NCBI GenBank assembly: GCA_009785115.1 | Contig: WQWY01000011.1 | Span: 24,556-88,555, forward strand | Source of the DNA: Micrococcales bacterium | GTDB lineage: Bacteria; Actinomycetota; Actinomycetes; Actinomycetales; Cellulomonadaceae | DNA: 64,000 bases | Direction of reading: 5' to 3' | Shown here: one piece after another, positions 26,648-34,672 of the stretch | Layout: every line of letters begins with the position of its first letter | How positions within the stretch are numbered: position 1 is the stretch's first letter | Translations under genes and position numbers: made by a program | The notes under the pieces: generated by a model | Told to the model about the DNA's origin: nothing | Databases searched by the model: none | The model's input: the letters and a program-made list of their open reading frames with translations, nothing else

Positions 26648-28095
26648 GGCGCCTCCTCAGGCTCAGGGTCGACGGGCTCAGGGTCGACGGGCTCAGGGTC
26701 GACCGGGATCTCCAGCACCACCAGCCAGCCCGACCCGTCCGGGCCGACCTTCAGCGTCCCGTCGACAGACGCCGCCCGTTCTCTCATGTTCGCCAGCCCG
26801 TGACCGCCCGACGACTCGTCAGGGTCGGCGGGTCCAGGGTCGGTGATCTCCAGCCGCACCCGGCCGTCCTCGACCTCGAGCAGCAGCGCGGCCCTGGTCG
26901 CCTGGGAGTGCAGCAGCACGTTCGTCAGCGACTCCTGGGCGACGCGCACCAGGGCGAGCTCGACCGCGGCCCCCAGGTGGGGCAGCCGCTCGGGCAGGTG
27001 AGCCTCGACCCGCAGCCCGGCGTCACCGACCCGGGCGATCACCGCTGGCAGCTCGGCCATGGTGTCCACCGGGTGCCACAGGGTGTCGGGCTCGGCCTCC
27101 CGCGACGGGTCAGGGTGGTCTTCCTCGCGCAGCACCCGGACCACCGAGCGCATCGCGTCCAGCGCCTCGCGCCCGCTGTGGGCGACCCACCGCACCGCTT
27201 CCCGAGGCTCTTCAGGTTTTTCGTCGGCGACGAGCTCGGCCGCCTCGGCCCGGATCACCACCGCCGAGACGTGGTGGGCGACCACGTCGTGCAGCTCACG
27301 GGCGATGCGGGTGCGCTCGGCCCGCACCTGCGTCCGCGCGTGGACCTCCCGCATGGCGAGCAGCTGGGTGTTGCGCTCCGTGAGCGCCTGCCGGGTCTCG
27401 TTCAGCTGGCCGGTGACGAACCCGACGACGACCGCCACGAACGCCAGCACCATGCGCACCAGGGCGTCTGAGGGGCGTTCGAGGCCGAGCCAGAAGCCGA
27501 GAGCCCATGGGGCCGCCTCGACGTCCTTGACGAAGTACGTCCAGTCCATGAGAGGCAACCACATCGCTGTCCGGAAGCCCATCGACAGCACCAGGGCTGA
27601 CACGACCGACACCAGACCGAGCAGCACCACGGGCACCCGGCGAGCCATCGCCCCCGCGTAGGCGGCAGCGAGCAGGGGGAGCATCAGCAGGTCTGTGAAG
27701 GGGTACGGCGAACGGAGCAGCATCGGGTACCCGATCGCGGTGGCCCAGAACACGGCCGTCGGCGCCGAGCGCCGCAGGAGCAGGATCGCCATCAAGAACA
27801 CACCCGCGACCTGCAAGTTCTCCAGGAGGTCCCGGGCGGGGAACCAGAACGGCGTGCGGACCGCCACGAAGAGACCGCCGAACCAGACCACCCCGACGAC
27901 GAGGGCCAAGAGGACGTCGCGCAGCCGGGTCGTGCGGAGCGCGGCCGCTCCGCGTCGCAGGTCGCCACCCATGGCGCGACCCACCCCGGACTCGCTCCAC
28001 ATCGACCGCCCCGCCACCGCGAGAGCGCGCGGCACGGCCGACCCGACCCGGGGCGCCCGCGGCGCGGGCTGGCCGCTCTCGACCGACGCCGGCAT
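26644..28095 (-). CDS. NarL-family sensor histidine kinase
   Basis: 483 residues. About five or six N-terminal helices (about 60-230) form the membrane sensor. HisKA_3 follows with RIARELHDVVAHHVSAVV (His269), and the HATPase contains GGHGLANMRERA. The last residues are PVDPEP repeated from 15-bp DNA units. It has no large extracellular domain, typical of actinobacterial kinases sensing membrane stress. ATG 28095 is 1 nt after the stop of the kinase-less paralogue, without a good ribosome site, so translation is probably coupled. Operon order: sensor paralogue, kinase, regulator. Confidence 0.92.
   Translation of the reverse strand: MPASVESGQPAPRAPRVGSAVPRALAVAGRSMWSESGVGRAMGGDLRRGAAALRTTRLRDVLLALVVGVVWFGGLFVAVRTPFWFPARDLLENLQVAGVFLMAILLLRRSAPTAVFWATAIGYPMLLRSPYPFTDLLMLPLLAAAYAGAMARRVPVVLLGLVSVVSALVLSMGFRTAMWLPLMDWTYFVKDVEAAPWALGFWLGLERPSDALVRMVLAFVAVVVGFVTGQLNETRQALTERNTQLLAMREVHARTQVRAERTRIARELHDVVAHHVSAVVIRAEAAELVADEKPEEPREAVRWVAHSGREALDAMRSVVRVLREEDHPDPSREAEPDTLWHPVDTMAELPAVIARVGDAGLRVEAHLPERLPHLGAAVELALVRVAQESLTNVLLHSQATRAALLLEVEDGRVRLEITDPGPADPDESSGGHGLANMRERAASVDGTLKVGPDGSGWLVVLEIPVDPEPVDPEPVDPEPEEAP
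26660..26704 (+). repeat. Three 15-bp tandem units in the kinase 3' end
   Basis: GGCTCAGGGTCGACG occurs three times head to tail (last base varies). On the coding strand it gives VDPEP repeats. The unit length preserves frame, so copy number could vary by slippage without truncation. Confidence 0.85.
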
Positions 28096-28096
28096 G

Positions 28097-28852
28097 TCAG
28101 GTGGCCGAACGGCTCGGAGGCGCTGGGCTGGTGCGCCCGGCAGCGAAGCCGACGACGACCGCCATGAAGGCCAGCACCATGCTCATCACGGTCTGCGACG
28201 GGTCGAAGAACCAGCCGAGCTCGATGCTCCCGGACTCCGACCAGAGCGCGCTGTCGCGGATCATGCCGAGCAGGCTCCCGTCGAGCAGCCACCAGCGGGA
28301 GAACCCGAGCGACAGCAGCAGGGCCGACACGACCGACACCAGGCCGAGCAGCGCCACGGGAGCCCGACGGGCCGCCGCCGCCGCGTAGGCGGCGACGAGC
28401 AGGGGAAGAAGCAGCACGTCAGCCTGGAACACCGCCGACCTGAGGAAGAACGGGTAGCCGAGCGCGACGACCCAGAACACGACCGTCGGTGCCGAGCGCC
28501 GCAGCAGCACGATCAGCACCAGCAGCGCACCTGCCAGCTGCAGCCCTCCCAGCCGGCACGGGGCGGGGAACCAGAGCGACGAACGGTGGAGCAGGTACAG
28601 CCCGACGAACCAGACCGTCCCCACGGTCACGGCCCAGAGCAGGTCGCCCAGCGACGTGCCCCGCACCAAGGCCCTCGCGCCCCGCCGCAGGTCACCGACG
28701 ATGGAACGAGCGAGCCCCTCTTCTCCTCGCGGCGAGAGGTCTGGCCGGGCAGCAGCACGGTCCGGACCAGCCTCGACGCCTCCCGACGACCCCGAGGGCA
28801 GGGCCGGCTCAGGCCCCGCCGGCGTCGGGCGGTCGCTCTCGACTGGCATCAC
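28097..28852 (-). CDS. Kinase-less paralogue of the sensor domain
   Basis: 251 residues from GTG 28852. After a Pro/Gly-rich N-terminus it has the same run of helices as the adjacent kinase: SIVGDLRRGARAL, SAPTVVFWVVALGYPFFLRSA and LLGLVSVVSALLLSLGF match GDLRRGAAAL, SAPTAVFWATAIGYPMLLRSP and LLGLVSVVSALVLSMGF. The similarity ends at VVVGFAAG, exactly where the kinase linker would begin, and is followed by nine to ten unrelated residues and a stop. No His box or ATPase remains. It may be a decoy, a dimer partner or a signal-input subunit of the kinase. A TANNNT box 7 nt upstream suggests a leaderless start. Confidence 0.7.
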   Translation of the reverse strand: MMPVESDRPTPAGPEPALPSGSSGGVEAGPDRAAARPDLSPRGEEGLARSIVGDLRRGARALVRGTSLGDLLWAVTVGTVWFVGLYLLHRSSLWFPAPCRLGGLQLAGALLVLIVLLRRSAPTVVFWVVALGYPFFLRSAVFQADVLLLPLLVAAYAAAAARRAPVALLGLVSVVSALLLSLGFSRWWLLDGSLLGMIRDSALWSESGSIELGWFFDPSQTVMSMVLAFMAVVVGFAAGRTSPAPPSRSAT

Positions 28853-28859
28853 GGGCCAC

Positions 28860-28865
28860 ACGGTA
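28860..28865 (-). promoter_or_regulatory. -10 box of the sensor/kinase/regulator operon
   Basis: TACCGT lies 7 nt before GTG 28852 on the minus strand and there is no Shine-Dalgarno sequence. The longer ORF starting at 28951 would place this inside coding sequence. Confidence 0.4.
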
Positions 28866-28999
28866 CGCACCTGGACGATCAGGCACGGCCAGTCTCGGGT
28901 CGGAGAACTGACGATCATCCGATCGCACCGGTCTGCCTGTCGCAGAACCATCCGTCAGGCTCATGCCGATGATCGAACGGTGGGCCACACTGGTCGCCT

Positions 29000-29221
29000 G
29001 TGACGATGGCACGCCCCGAGCAGACCCGTGAGTCGGTGCACCGACGCCGGTGGCTGGTCTTGGGCGGCCTCGCCGCAGCGGTCGTCGTGCTGCGCCTGCT
29101 GTCGTCGTGCACGGCCGGCCCGCCCCAGGCCGACGCGACACCAGAGCGACCGACCCAGGCCGCCTGGACGACGTGCTCACCCCACCTGCCCGGGCTCACC
29201 TCCTCCAACCTCCCTCTCTGA
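29000..29221 (+). CDS. Small putative membrane-anchored or lipoprotein
   Basis: 73 residues from GTG 29000 (or ATG 29006). An Arg-rich start is followed by one hydrophobic helix (WLVLGGLAAAVVVLRLL) and SSCTAG, which resembles a weak lipobox, then a short polar tail. It is divergent from the sensor operon. No homologue is recognised; it could be a real small exported protein or a chance ORF. Confidence 0.4.
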   Translation: MTMARPEQTRESVHRRRWLVLGGLAAAVVVLRLLSSCTAGPPQADATPERPTQAAWTTCSPHLPGLTSSNLPL

Positions 29222-29305
29222 CGAGGCGCACACCACCAGAGCGCACACCACGCAGGCCGCCGAGACGCGGCCACCGCCCGAGGCCGCCGGTGCCAGACTG
29301 GGCGG

Positions 29306-31915
29306 ATGGTCGGCCCCGGCGAGCTGTACGAAGCCCTCGTCGCCGGGGGTGCCCGTGCCGACCGGGTGACCCACGCCCGGGTGCTGCCCGCACGGGAGGG
29401 CCGGACCGCACCGTGGCCGGCCTGGGCTGATCCCGCGCTGGTCGCCGGGTACCGGGCGCTCGGGGTCGAGGCCCCGTGGGAGCACCAGGTGGTCGCGGCC
29501 GAGGCGGTGCACGAGGGTCGGCACACCGTGCTCGCCACGTCGACCGGGTCGGGCAAGTCGCTGGCGTTCTGGTTGCCCGCGCTGACCGCCGCCCGCGCGG
29601 CACGTGAACCAGCAGCACGTGAACCAGCAGGGCACGGACGAGCAGGGCACGGACGAGCGGGGCGCGGTGCGACCGTGCTGTACCTGGCGCCGACGAAGGC
29701 GCTGGCCGCCGACCAGATGGCGGGGCTGCACCGGCTGGTCAGCGCGGCCGGGGTGCGTGACCTGCACCTGGCCACGTGCGACGGGGACACCGGCACCGAC
29801 GAGCGACGCTGGGTGCGCGAGCACGCCGACGTGGTGGCGACCAACCCGGACTTCCTGCACTTCTCGCTGCTGCCCGGTCATGCCCGCTGGGGGCGGCTGC
29901 TGTCACGGCTGGCGTTCGTCGTGGTCGACGAGTGCCACGCCTTCCGGGGGGTGTTCGGGGCGCACGTGGCGCTGGTGCTGCGCCGCCTGCGCCGGGTCGC
30001 GGCCCACCACGGGGCGTCGCCGGTGCTCGTCTGCGCGTCGGCGACCACGTCTCAGCCTCAGACCAGCACGGCGCGTCTGATCGGGGTGCCTGCCAGCGAG
30101 GTCGTCGCCGTCACCGACGACACCTCACCGGCCGGTGCTCGCACCGTCGTGCTGTGGCAGCCGCCCGAGCCGCCGGACTCTCGGCCCCGCCGGACGGCCA
30201 CGGCCGAGACCGCTGACCTTCTCGCCGACCTGGTCGCGGCCGGTGGGCGGGCACTGGCCTTCACCCGGTCGCGGCGGGGCGCCGAGACGGTGGCGTCGGC
30301 GGCGCGCGCCCACCTGGACCAGGTCGCGCCAGAGTTGCCCGACCGGGTGCGGGCGTACCGCGGCGGCTACCTGCCCGAGGAGCGCCGGGCGCTGGAGGCC
30401 GCGGTGCGCGACGGGAGCGTGCGCGCCCTGGCCACGACGAACGCCCTAGAGCTGGGCGTGGACATCAGCGGGCTGGACGCTGTGCTGGTCGCCGGGTTCC
30501 CGGGCACACGGGTGTCGTGGTGGCAGCAGGCGGGGCGGGCCGGGCGCGCCGGGGCCGACGGGCTCGTCGTCCTGGTGGCCAGGGAAGACCCCATCGACGC
30601 CTACCTGCTGCACCACCCTGAGGCGCTGCTGGACGCCCCGGTCGAGCCGGTGGTGCTCGACCCGGACAACCCCGCGGTGCTCGCCGCGCACCTGGCCGCG
30701 AGCGCCGCCGAGGTCCCGCTGCGGGCGGACGACCTCGACCTGTTCGGCCCCGCGGCGGGCGAGGTGCTCACCGAGCTGACCGACCGTGGCTTCCTGCGGC
30801 GGCGCGGGTCCGGTGTCGCGGGTCGGGAATCCCTGGTCGGGTGTGGTGCTGGGCGGGATGCATCGCAAGGCGGAGGAGGAGGTCGCACTAGAGGTGCGTC
30901 CGACGACGACAACGCAGCGAGGCGCCCGCCCGGTGCCGCAGACGATCAGGGATTCCCGGTGCGCGACACCAGTACGTGGTACTGGACGCACGCCCAGCCG
31001 GCGTCGTCGCTGACCGATCTGCGCGGCTCGGGCGGCGCCCCGGTCCAGGTGGTCGAGCAGGGCACCGGGCGGGTGCTCGGCACGGTCGACGCGGCGTCGG
31101 CCGACGCGACCGTGCACCCCGGCGCGGTGTACGTGCACCAGGGCCGCACGTTCGTCGTGGACGACCTGGCCGCTGACGAGCCTCTGGCGCTGGTCACCGC
31201 GCAGGACGTGGATCACGGCACCTGGGCACGGTGGCTGACGTCCACGACGGTGGTCAGGGTGGACGCCCAGGCCACCTGGGGCCCGCTGACCTGGTCGCAC
31301 GGGCTGGTCGACGTGACCACGCAGGTCGTGTCTTTCCTGCGCCGCCGTCTGCCCGACCTGGCGGTGCTCGGCTCCGAAGAGCTCGACCTGCCGCCCCGCA
31401 CCGTCCGCACCACGGCGGTGTGGTGGACCGTGCCCGCGACGCTGCTGGCCGAGGCAGGTATCAGCACGGAGGCGGCCCCGGGAGCCCTGCACGCCGCCGA
31501 GCACGCGGCGATCGGCCTGCTGCCGCTGCTGGCCACGTGCGACCGCGGCGACCTGGGCGGCCTCTGTTCCTCGCTACGCTCGTCAACACCCTCAATCGGC
31601 TCGGAGGAACGAGCGAGCTCGCTCGTCTCTCGCCTCAATCGGGTGTCAACCCTGACCCACCCCGACACCGGCGAGGCCACCGTGTTCGTCCACGAGGCCT
31701 TCCCCGCCGGGTTCACCCGCCGAGGCTACGACCTGGGCCCAGCCTGGCTGCGCGCGACCCGCGACACGATCGCCTCATGCCCCTGCCCGACCGGCTGCCC
31801 CGCCTGCGTCCACTCCCCCAAGTGCGGTAACGCCAACGACCCCTTGGACAAGGCCTCCGCCCTACGCCTGATCGACGCGATCCTCACCCACACCCCGGGC
31901 CCCGAAGGACCCTGA
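29306..31915 (+). CDS. MrfA/YprA-type DEAD/DEAH-box helicase with C-terminal zinc-binding domain
   Basis: 869 residues. Helicase motifs: Q-like PWEHQ, motif I STGSGKSLAFWLP (about 75-87), Ia LAPTKALAADQ, II VVVDECHAF, III CASATTSQP, and V/VI TTNALELGVDISGLDAVL plus QQAGRAGRAG. The C-terminal DUF1998-like part ends with cysteines in CPCPTGCPACVHSPKCGN. The family (B. subtilis MrfA) works in DNA repair. The protein seems longer than relatives because of two in-frame repeat-like insertions (about residues 503-555 and 752-782) and a short tandem repeat near residue 100. All core motifs are intact, so it is probably functional. Confidence 0.9.
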   Translation: MVGPGELYEALVAGGARADRVTHARVLPAREGRTAPWPAWADPALVAGYRALGVEAPWEHQVVAAEAVHEGRHTVLATSTGSGKSLAFWLPALTAARAAREPAAREPAGHGRAGHGRAGRGATVLYLAPTKALAADQMAGLHRLVSAAGVRDLHLATCDGDTGTDERRWVREHADVVATNPDFLHFSLLPGHARWGRLLSRLAFVVVDECHAFRGVFGAHVALVLRRLRRVAAHHGASPVLVCASATTSQPQTSTARLIGVPASEVVAVTDDTSPAGARTVVLWQPPEPPDSRPRRTATAETADLLADLVAAGGRALAFTRSRRGAETVASAARAHLDQVAPELPDRVRAYRGGYLPEERRALEAAVRDGSVRALATTNALELGVDISGLDAVLVAGFPGTRVSWWQQAGRAGRAGADGLVVLVAREDPIDAYLLHHPEALLDAPVEPVVLDPDNPAVLAAHLAASAAEVPLRADDLDLFGPAAGEVLTELTDRGFLRRRGSGVAGRESLVGCGAGRDASQGGGGGRTRGASDDDNAARRPPGAADDQGFPVRDTSTWYWTHAQPASSLTDLRGSGGAPVQVVEQGTGRVLGTVDAASADATVHPGAVYVHQGRTFVVDDLAADEPLALVTAQDVDHGTWARWLTSTTVVRVDAQATWGPLTWSHGLVDVTTQVVSFLRRRLPDLAVLGSEELDLPPRTVRTTAVWWTVPATLLAEAGISTEAAPGALHAAEHAAIGLLPLLATCDRGDLGGLCSSLRSSTPSIGSEERASSLVSRLNRVSTLTHPDTGEATVFVHEAFPAGFTRRGYDLGPAWLRATRDTIASCPCPTGCPACVHSPKCGNANDPLDKASALRLIDAILTHTPGPEGP
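29600..29659 (+). repeat. 15-bp tandem repeats inside the helicase gene
   Basis: Two units GCACGTGAACCAGCA and two related units GGGCACGGACGAGCA/G follow each other, encoding AREPA-AREPA-GHGRA-GHGRA between motifs I and Ia. Frame is preserved; this loop is probably surface exposed. Confidence 0.8.
30812..30970. repeat. 159-bp palindromic element inserted in frame in the helicase gene
   Basis: Ends 30812-30839 and 30943-30970 are inverted repeats matching at 24 of 28 positions (both contain CGGGAATCCCTG read inward). The interior is also imperfectly self-complementary down to GCAC-TAGAG-GTGC at the centre (30891). 159 nt is exactly 53 codons and the frame stays open, adding a Gly/Arg/Asp-rich segment between LLRRR-like and WYW motifs. 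It resembles a MITE/REP-type palindrome fixed inside coding sequence. Confidence 0.7.
31561..31655. repeat. Second in-frame repeat-like insertion in the helicase gene
   Basis: Between the codons for LGGL and HPDTGEATVF lies a stretch containing the perfect 18-nt palindrome ACGAGCGAGCTCGCTCGT (31609-31626), flanked by two copies of CCTCAATCGG 43 nt apart and a CCTCGCTACGCTCG tract. It encodes a Ser/Arg-rich segment (about SSLRSSTPSIGSEERASS) unlike the surrounding domain. The exact borders are uncertain. Confidence 0.5.
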
Positions 31916-31937
31916 GGACACAGAAGGCGCGTCGGTG

Positions 31938-33176
31938 TCACTCAGGCGCGCTGCCGCCTCTGGCCTCGGGGAGCAAGGGCTTCCAGTCCTCGTCGTCCTT
32001 CCACTCCTCCACCGGGAGACGAGAGCCACCCAGACCCTTCAGACCCTGGCCCATCTTCCGCTGCTGCTGGGGCTGCCCAGCAGCACCGGCGGTACCACCG
32101 ACCATGCCCGGCGGGTGCCCCGCACCTGCGGCCCCCGCACCCGAGACCCCCGCGCCTGCGCCTGGGGCGCCGACAGGACCACCAGCACCGCCGACGGCAC
32201 CGGGAGCGTAACGTCCGGTACCTGCTTCCAGACCGCGCAAGCCCATGCCCATAGGGCGTCCGGTCGGGCCGATATTGGCACCCGACGCACCAGCGGCACC
32301 AGCGCCGACCTGGCCGGCGAGCATCCCACCACCAGCGCCGCCCGCGCCCGAGGCTCCGCCGAGGCCGCCGGCGCCCAGCAGACGCCCCGCGGCCAGCAGG
32401 CCCGCCCCGCCAGCACCGGTCAGGAGCCCGCTGCCGACGACGCTGTCAGCAGCGCCCGCCTTCCCAGGAGACAGCGGATACCCCGAGGGGTGGACTCCCG
32501 CAGGTGTGGGGTCCTGACCAGGGGCGAACACTCCCCCGCCGGGAAGACCGGGGATGTACCCGGCAGGGTAGACAGCATCCTGACCCCCGGGGATGCGCCG
32601 GTTCGGACCGACCCACCGGTCGGTGTCCTCCTCACCCACCTCCGGAGGATCAGGAAATACCCCTTCGTCCCCACCGCCGGGGTATTCCTGCTCGAGGGCC
32701 ACCAGCCGGTAGTAGGCCCGGTCGAGGTGGTCGCACACAGCCAGGTAGCGCTGACGGGCCGCTTCTTGCTGGGCGGCCTCGTCAGCCTCGGCCTGCATCT
32801 GACCAAGGTGGTCAGTGGTGAAGTCGACCAGGTCCCACCCCCACTGCAACAACGTCTGACGCACCGGAGCAGCCCGCACCTTCTCCACCACGTCCAGCGC
32901 CTCCAACGCCATCTGACGTCCCTCGTTGGCGTAGTCGACCTCCTCCCGGGCCTTGCTCACCCATGCAGCCTCGGTCTCTAGCTCGGCCGCATACCCCAAC
33001 GTCGCTTCCCGGTATGCCTCACCGGTCTGAGCACCGAACACCGGCTGAGCGGCCATCGTCGTCAACGACTCGGCGAACTCCTCCTTCCAGCCCACCAAGG
33101 TGTCTGAGGCATGGATCCCCCAGAACTCACCCTCATAGATCGCGTAAAGCTCCCGCTTCCAGTCCTTGTCCACCAT
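31938..33176 (-). CDS. Large helical plus Gly/Ala/Pro-rich protein of a mycosin operon (putative type VII secretion substrate)
   Basis: 412 residues. The first ~170 residues are alpha-helical and heptad-rich (WKEEFAESLTTMAAQ, ALDVVEKVRAAP, QMQAEADEAAQQEAARQRY), compatible with a WXG100/PPE-like helical bundle. The rest is Gly/Ala/Pro low complexity, like the flexible tails of T7SS-exported proteins. No clear WXG turn or YxxxD/E signal is certain. AGGAGG lies before ATG 33176. It is the last gene of the run with two mycosins and the 164-residue helical protein. The secretion role is inference from context. Confidence 0.55.
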   Translation of the reverse strand: MVDKDWKRELYAIYEGEFWGIHASDTLVGWKEEFAESLTTMAAQPVFGAQTGEAYREATLGYAAELETEAAWVSKAREEVDYANEGRQMALEALDVVEKVRAAPVRQTLLQWGWDLVDFTTDHLGQMQAEADEAAQQEAARQRYLAVCDHLDRAYYRLVALEQEYPGGGDEGVFPDPPEVGEEDTDRWVGPNRRIPGGQDAVYPAGYIPGLPGGGVFAPGQDPTPAGVHPSGYPLSPGKAGAADSVVGSGLLTGAGGAGLLAAGRLLGAGGLGGASGAGGAGGGMLAGQVGAGAAGASGANIGPTGRPMGMGLRGLEAGTGRYAPGAVGGAGGPVGAPGAGAGVSGAGAAGAGHPPGMVGGTAGAAGQPQQQRKMGQGLKGLGGSRLPVEEWKDDEDWKPLLPEARGGSAPE

Positions 33177-33267
33177 CACGGCCTCCTATGTTTTCTCATC
33201 GAATGTTTCTCGCTCGGACGTCGAGCGTGGTTCGTGCGCGCCAGGCCTGGTGGCCCGTCGCGTCTCC

Positions 33268-34599
33268 TCACACGGCTCCTCCTCGCCCGCGCCTGGCGAC
33301 CACGACCACCGCCACGACCACCCCCGCACCCAGCAGCACAACCACCACCGCGACCACCACCCACACCCACCCCGGCACACCGGCCGTGACGTCCGCACCG
33401 GACGAACCCGAGGAATCCGGCGACGGCGAGACCGTCGCCGTCGGCGCGGTAGCGAACGGGTCCGGAGAGAACGCCCCAGCGATATCAGCCGCAGACAAGT
33501 CCTCACGGAACTTCGCCTCAGGAACGATCAACGGACTCACATCCGGATACCCCGTCGGATCATCAGCAACCATCCCCACCAGGTTCACCGTCCCGTGCCC
33601 CACCACGGCCGGATCACCAGGGACCGCATGAGCCACCAGCACCTGCAACAGCTGGTTCGGCGTCGCCTCAGGATGAGCCGACCACACCACCGCCAACACA
33701 CCAGCAACGATCGGCGTCGCGAACGAGGTGCCAGCACCAAGCCTCGTCGGAACCCAGTCATGAGTGCTCAAGTCCCCTTGAAGCAAGATGCCCACACCCG
33801 GAGCCGCGACGGTGATCTTGCGCACCGGATACGGACCACGCGAAGTCCCCTCACCCATCACCTGCCCGTCCACCCCGACCGCCTGGACACCGACAGTGCC
33901 GTTGAGCTCACCGATTGACGCCAAGTCCCCAGGCTGGGAAGGGAGCGAGGAGACGATGACCACGCCTTGGTTCAGTGCCCACGCCACCTCTTGACGCGTC
34001 CACGCGCTAATAGGGCCGCTGGTCTGGGTGCTGATGATCTTCGCACCGTCGTTCACTGCCTGAACGATCGCCGAACCCAGACCACCACACATGGCGGTGT
34101 TGCGGAGATTTCCAGCAGGGCTACCGATCGCGTAGAACTTCACCGTCGCATCAGGAGCTATCCCGCGGACCGACGGCTGGCCCTCGAAGCCGACGCCCGT
34201 GCCGACGATGGTCGCTACGACATTGCTGCCGTGGGAGGTCGAGAACGTGAGTGCCTCGCCCGTGGCAGGCAGGTTCGCCCCGGTGTCGGGGTCCTTGCAC
34301 AAGGACCTCCCACCGTTCATGATCTGCACGTCAGCACCCTGGAGCACCGGCAGACTCGGGGTGATACTGGCGTCGATGACCGCCACGGTCACCCCCTGGC
34401 CCCTGTGTCCAGCCGCGTGGACCTGGGCCGTGCCCAACGTCTGGTGGTACCACTGACCGTCACCGTCCACCGCCGACGCAGGACCTGCCACCCCCACGAG
34501 CGGCACCAGAGCGACCACAGCCGCGACCACCCACCCCCAACCACCACCGCGCCGGCGGCTAACCGAGCTCGCATGTCGCCTTTCGCCCACACCCGCCAT
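33268..34599 (-). CDS. Mycosin-like subtilisin protease (copy 2)
   Basis: 443 residues. An N-terminal signal (GWVVAAVVALVPLVGVAGPASA) precedes an S8 domain with catalytic D76 (VAVIDAS), H123 (SHGSN) and S292 (GTSFATP). The oxyanion Asn region lies near 208-215. A single C-terminal helix (WVWVVVAVVVVLLGAGVVVAVVV) plus RRGRGG tail anchors it in the membrane. This is the architecture of MycP, the T7SS-associated protease. TAGGAGG lies 5 nt before ATG 34599. It is strongly similar at DNA and protein level to the gene 73 bp upstream, so the pair arose by tandem duplication. Confidence 0.85.
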   Translation of the reverse strand: MAGVGERRHASSVSRRRGGGWGWVVAAVVALVPLVGVAGPASAVDGDGQWYHQTLGTAQVHAAGHRGQGVTVAVIDASITPSLPVLQGADVQIMNGGRSLCKDPDTGANLPATGEALTFSTSHGSNVVATIVGTGVGFEGQPSVRGIAPDATVKFYAIGSPAGNLRNTAMCGGLGSAIVQAVNDGAKIISTQTSGPISAWTRQEVAWALNQGVVIVSSLPSQPGDLASIGELNGTVGVQAVGVDGQVMGEGTSRGPYPVRKITVAAPGVGILLQGDLSTHDWVPTRLGAGTSFATPIVAGVLAVVWSAHPEATPNQLLQVLVAHAVPGDPAVVGHGTVNLVGMVADDPTGYPDVSPLIVPEAKFREDLSAADIAGAFSPDPFATAPTATVSPSPDSSGSSGADVTAGVPGWVWVVVAVVVVLLGAGVVVAVVVVARRGRGGAV

Positions 34600-34672
34600 C
34601 ACGACCTCCTAGCCTTGATCGAACGCCCAACCGATCTCATACGTGCTGATCCTGTCGACCCCTCACGTCTCC

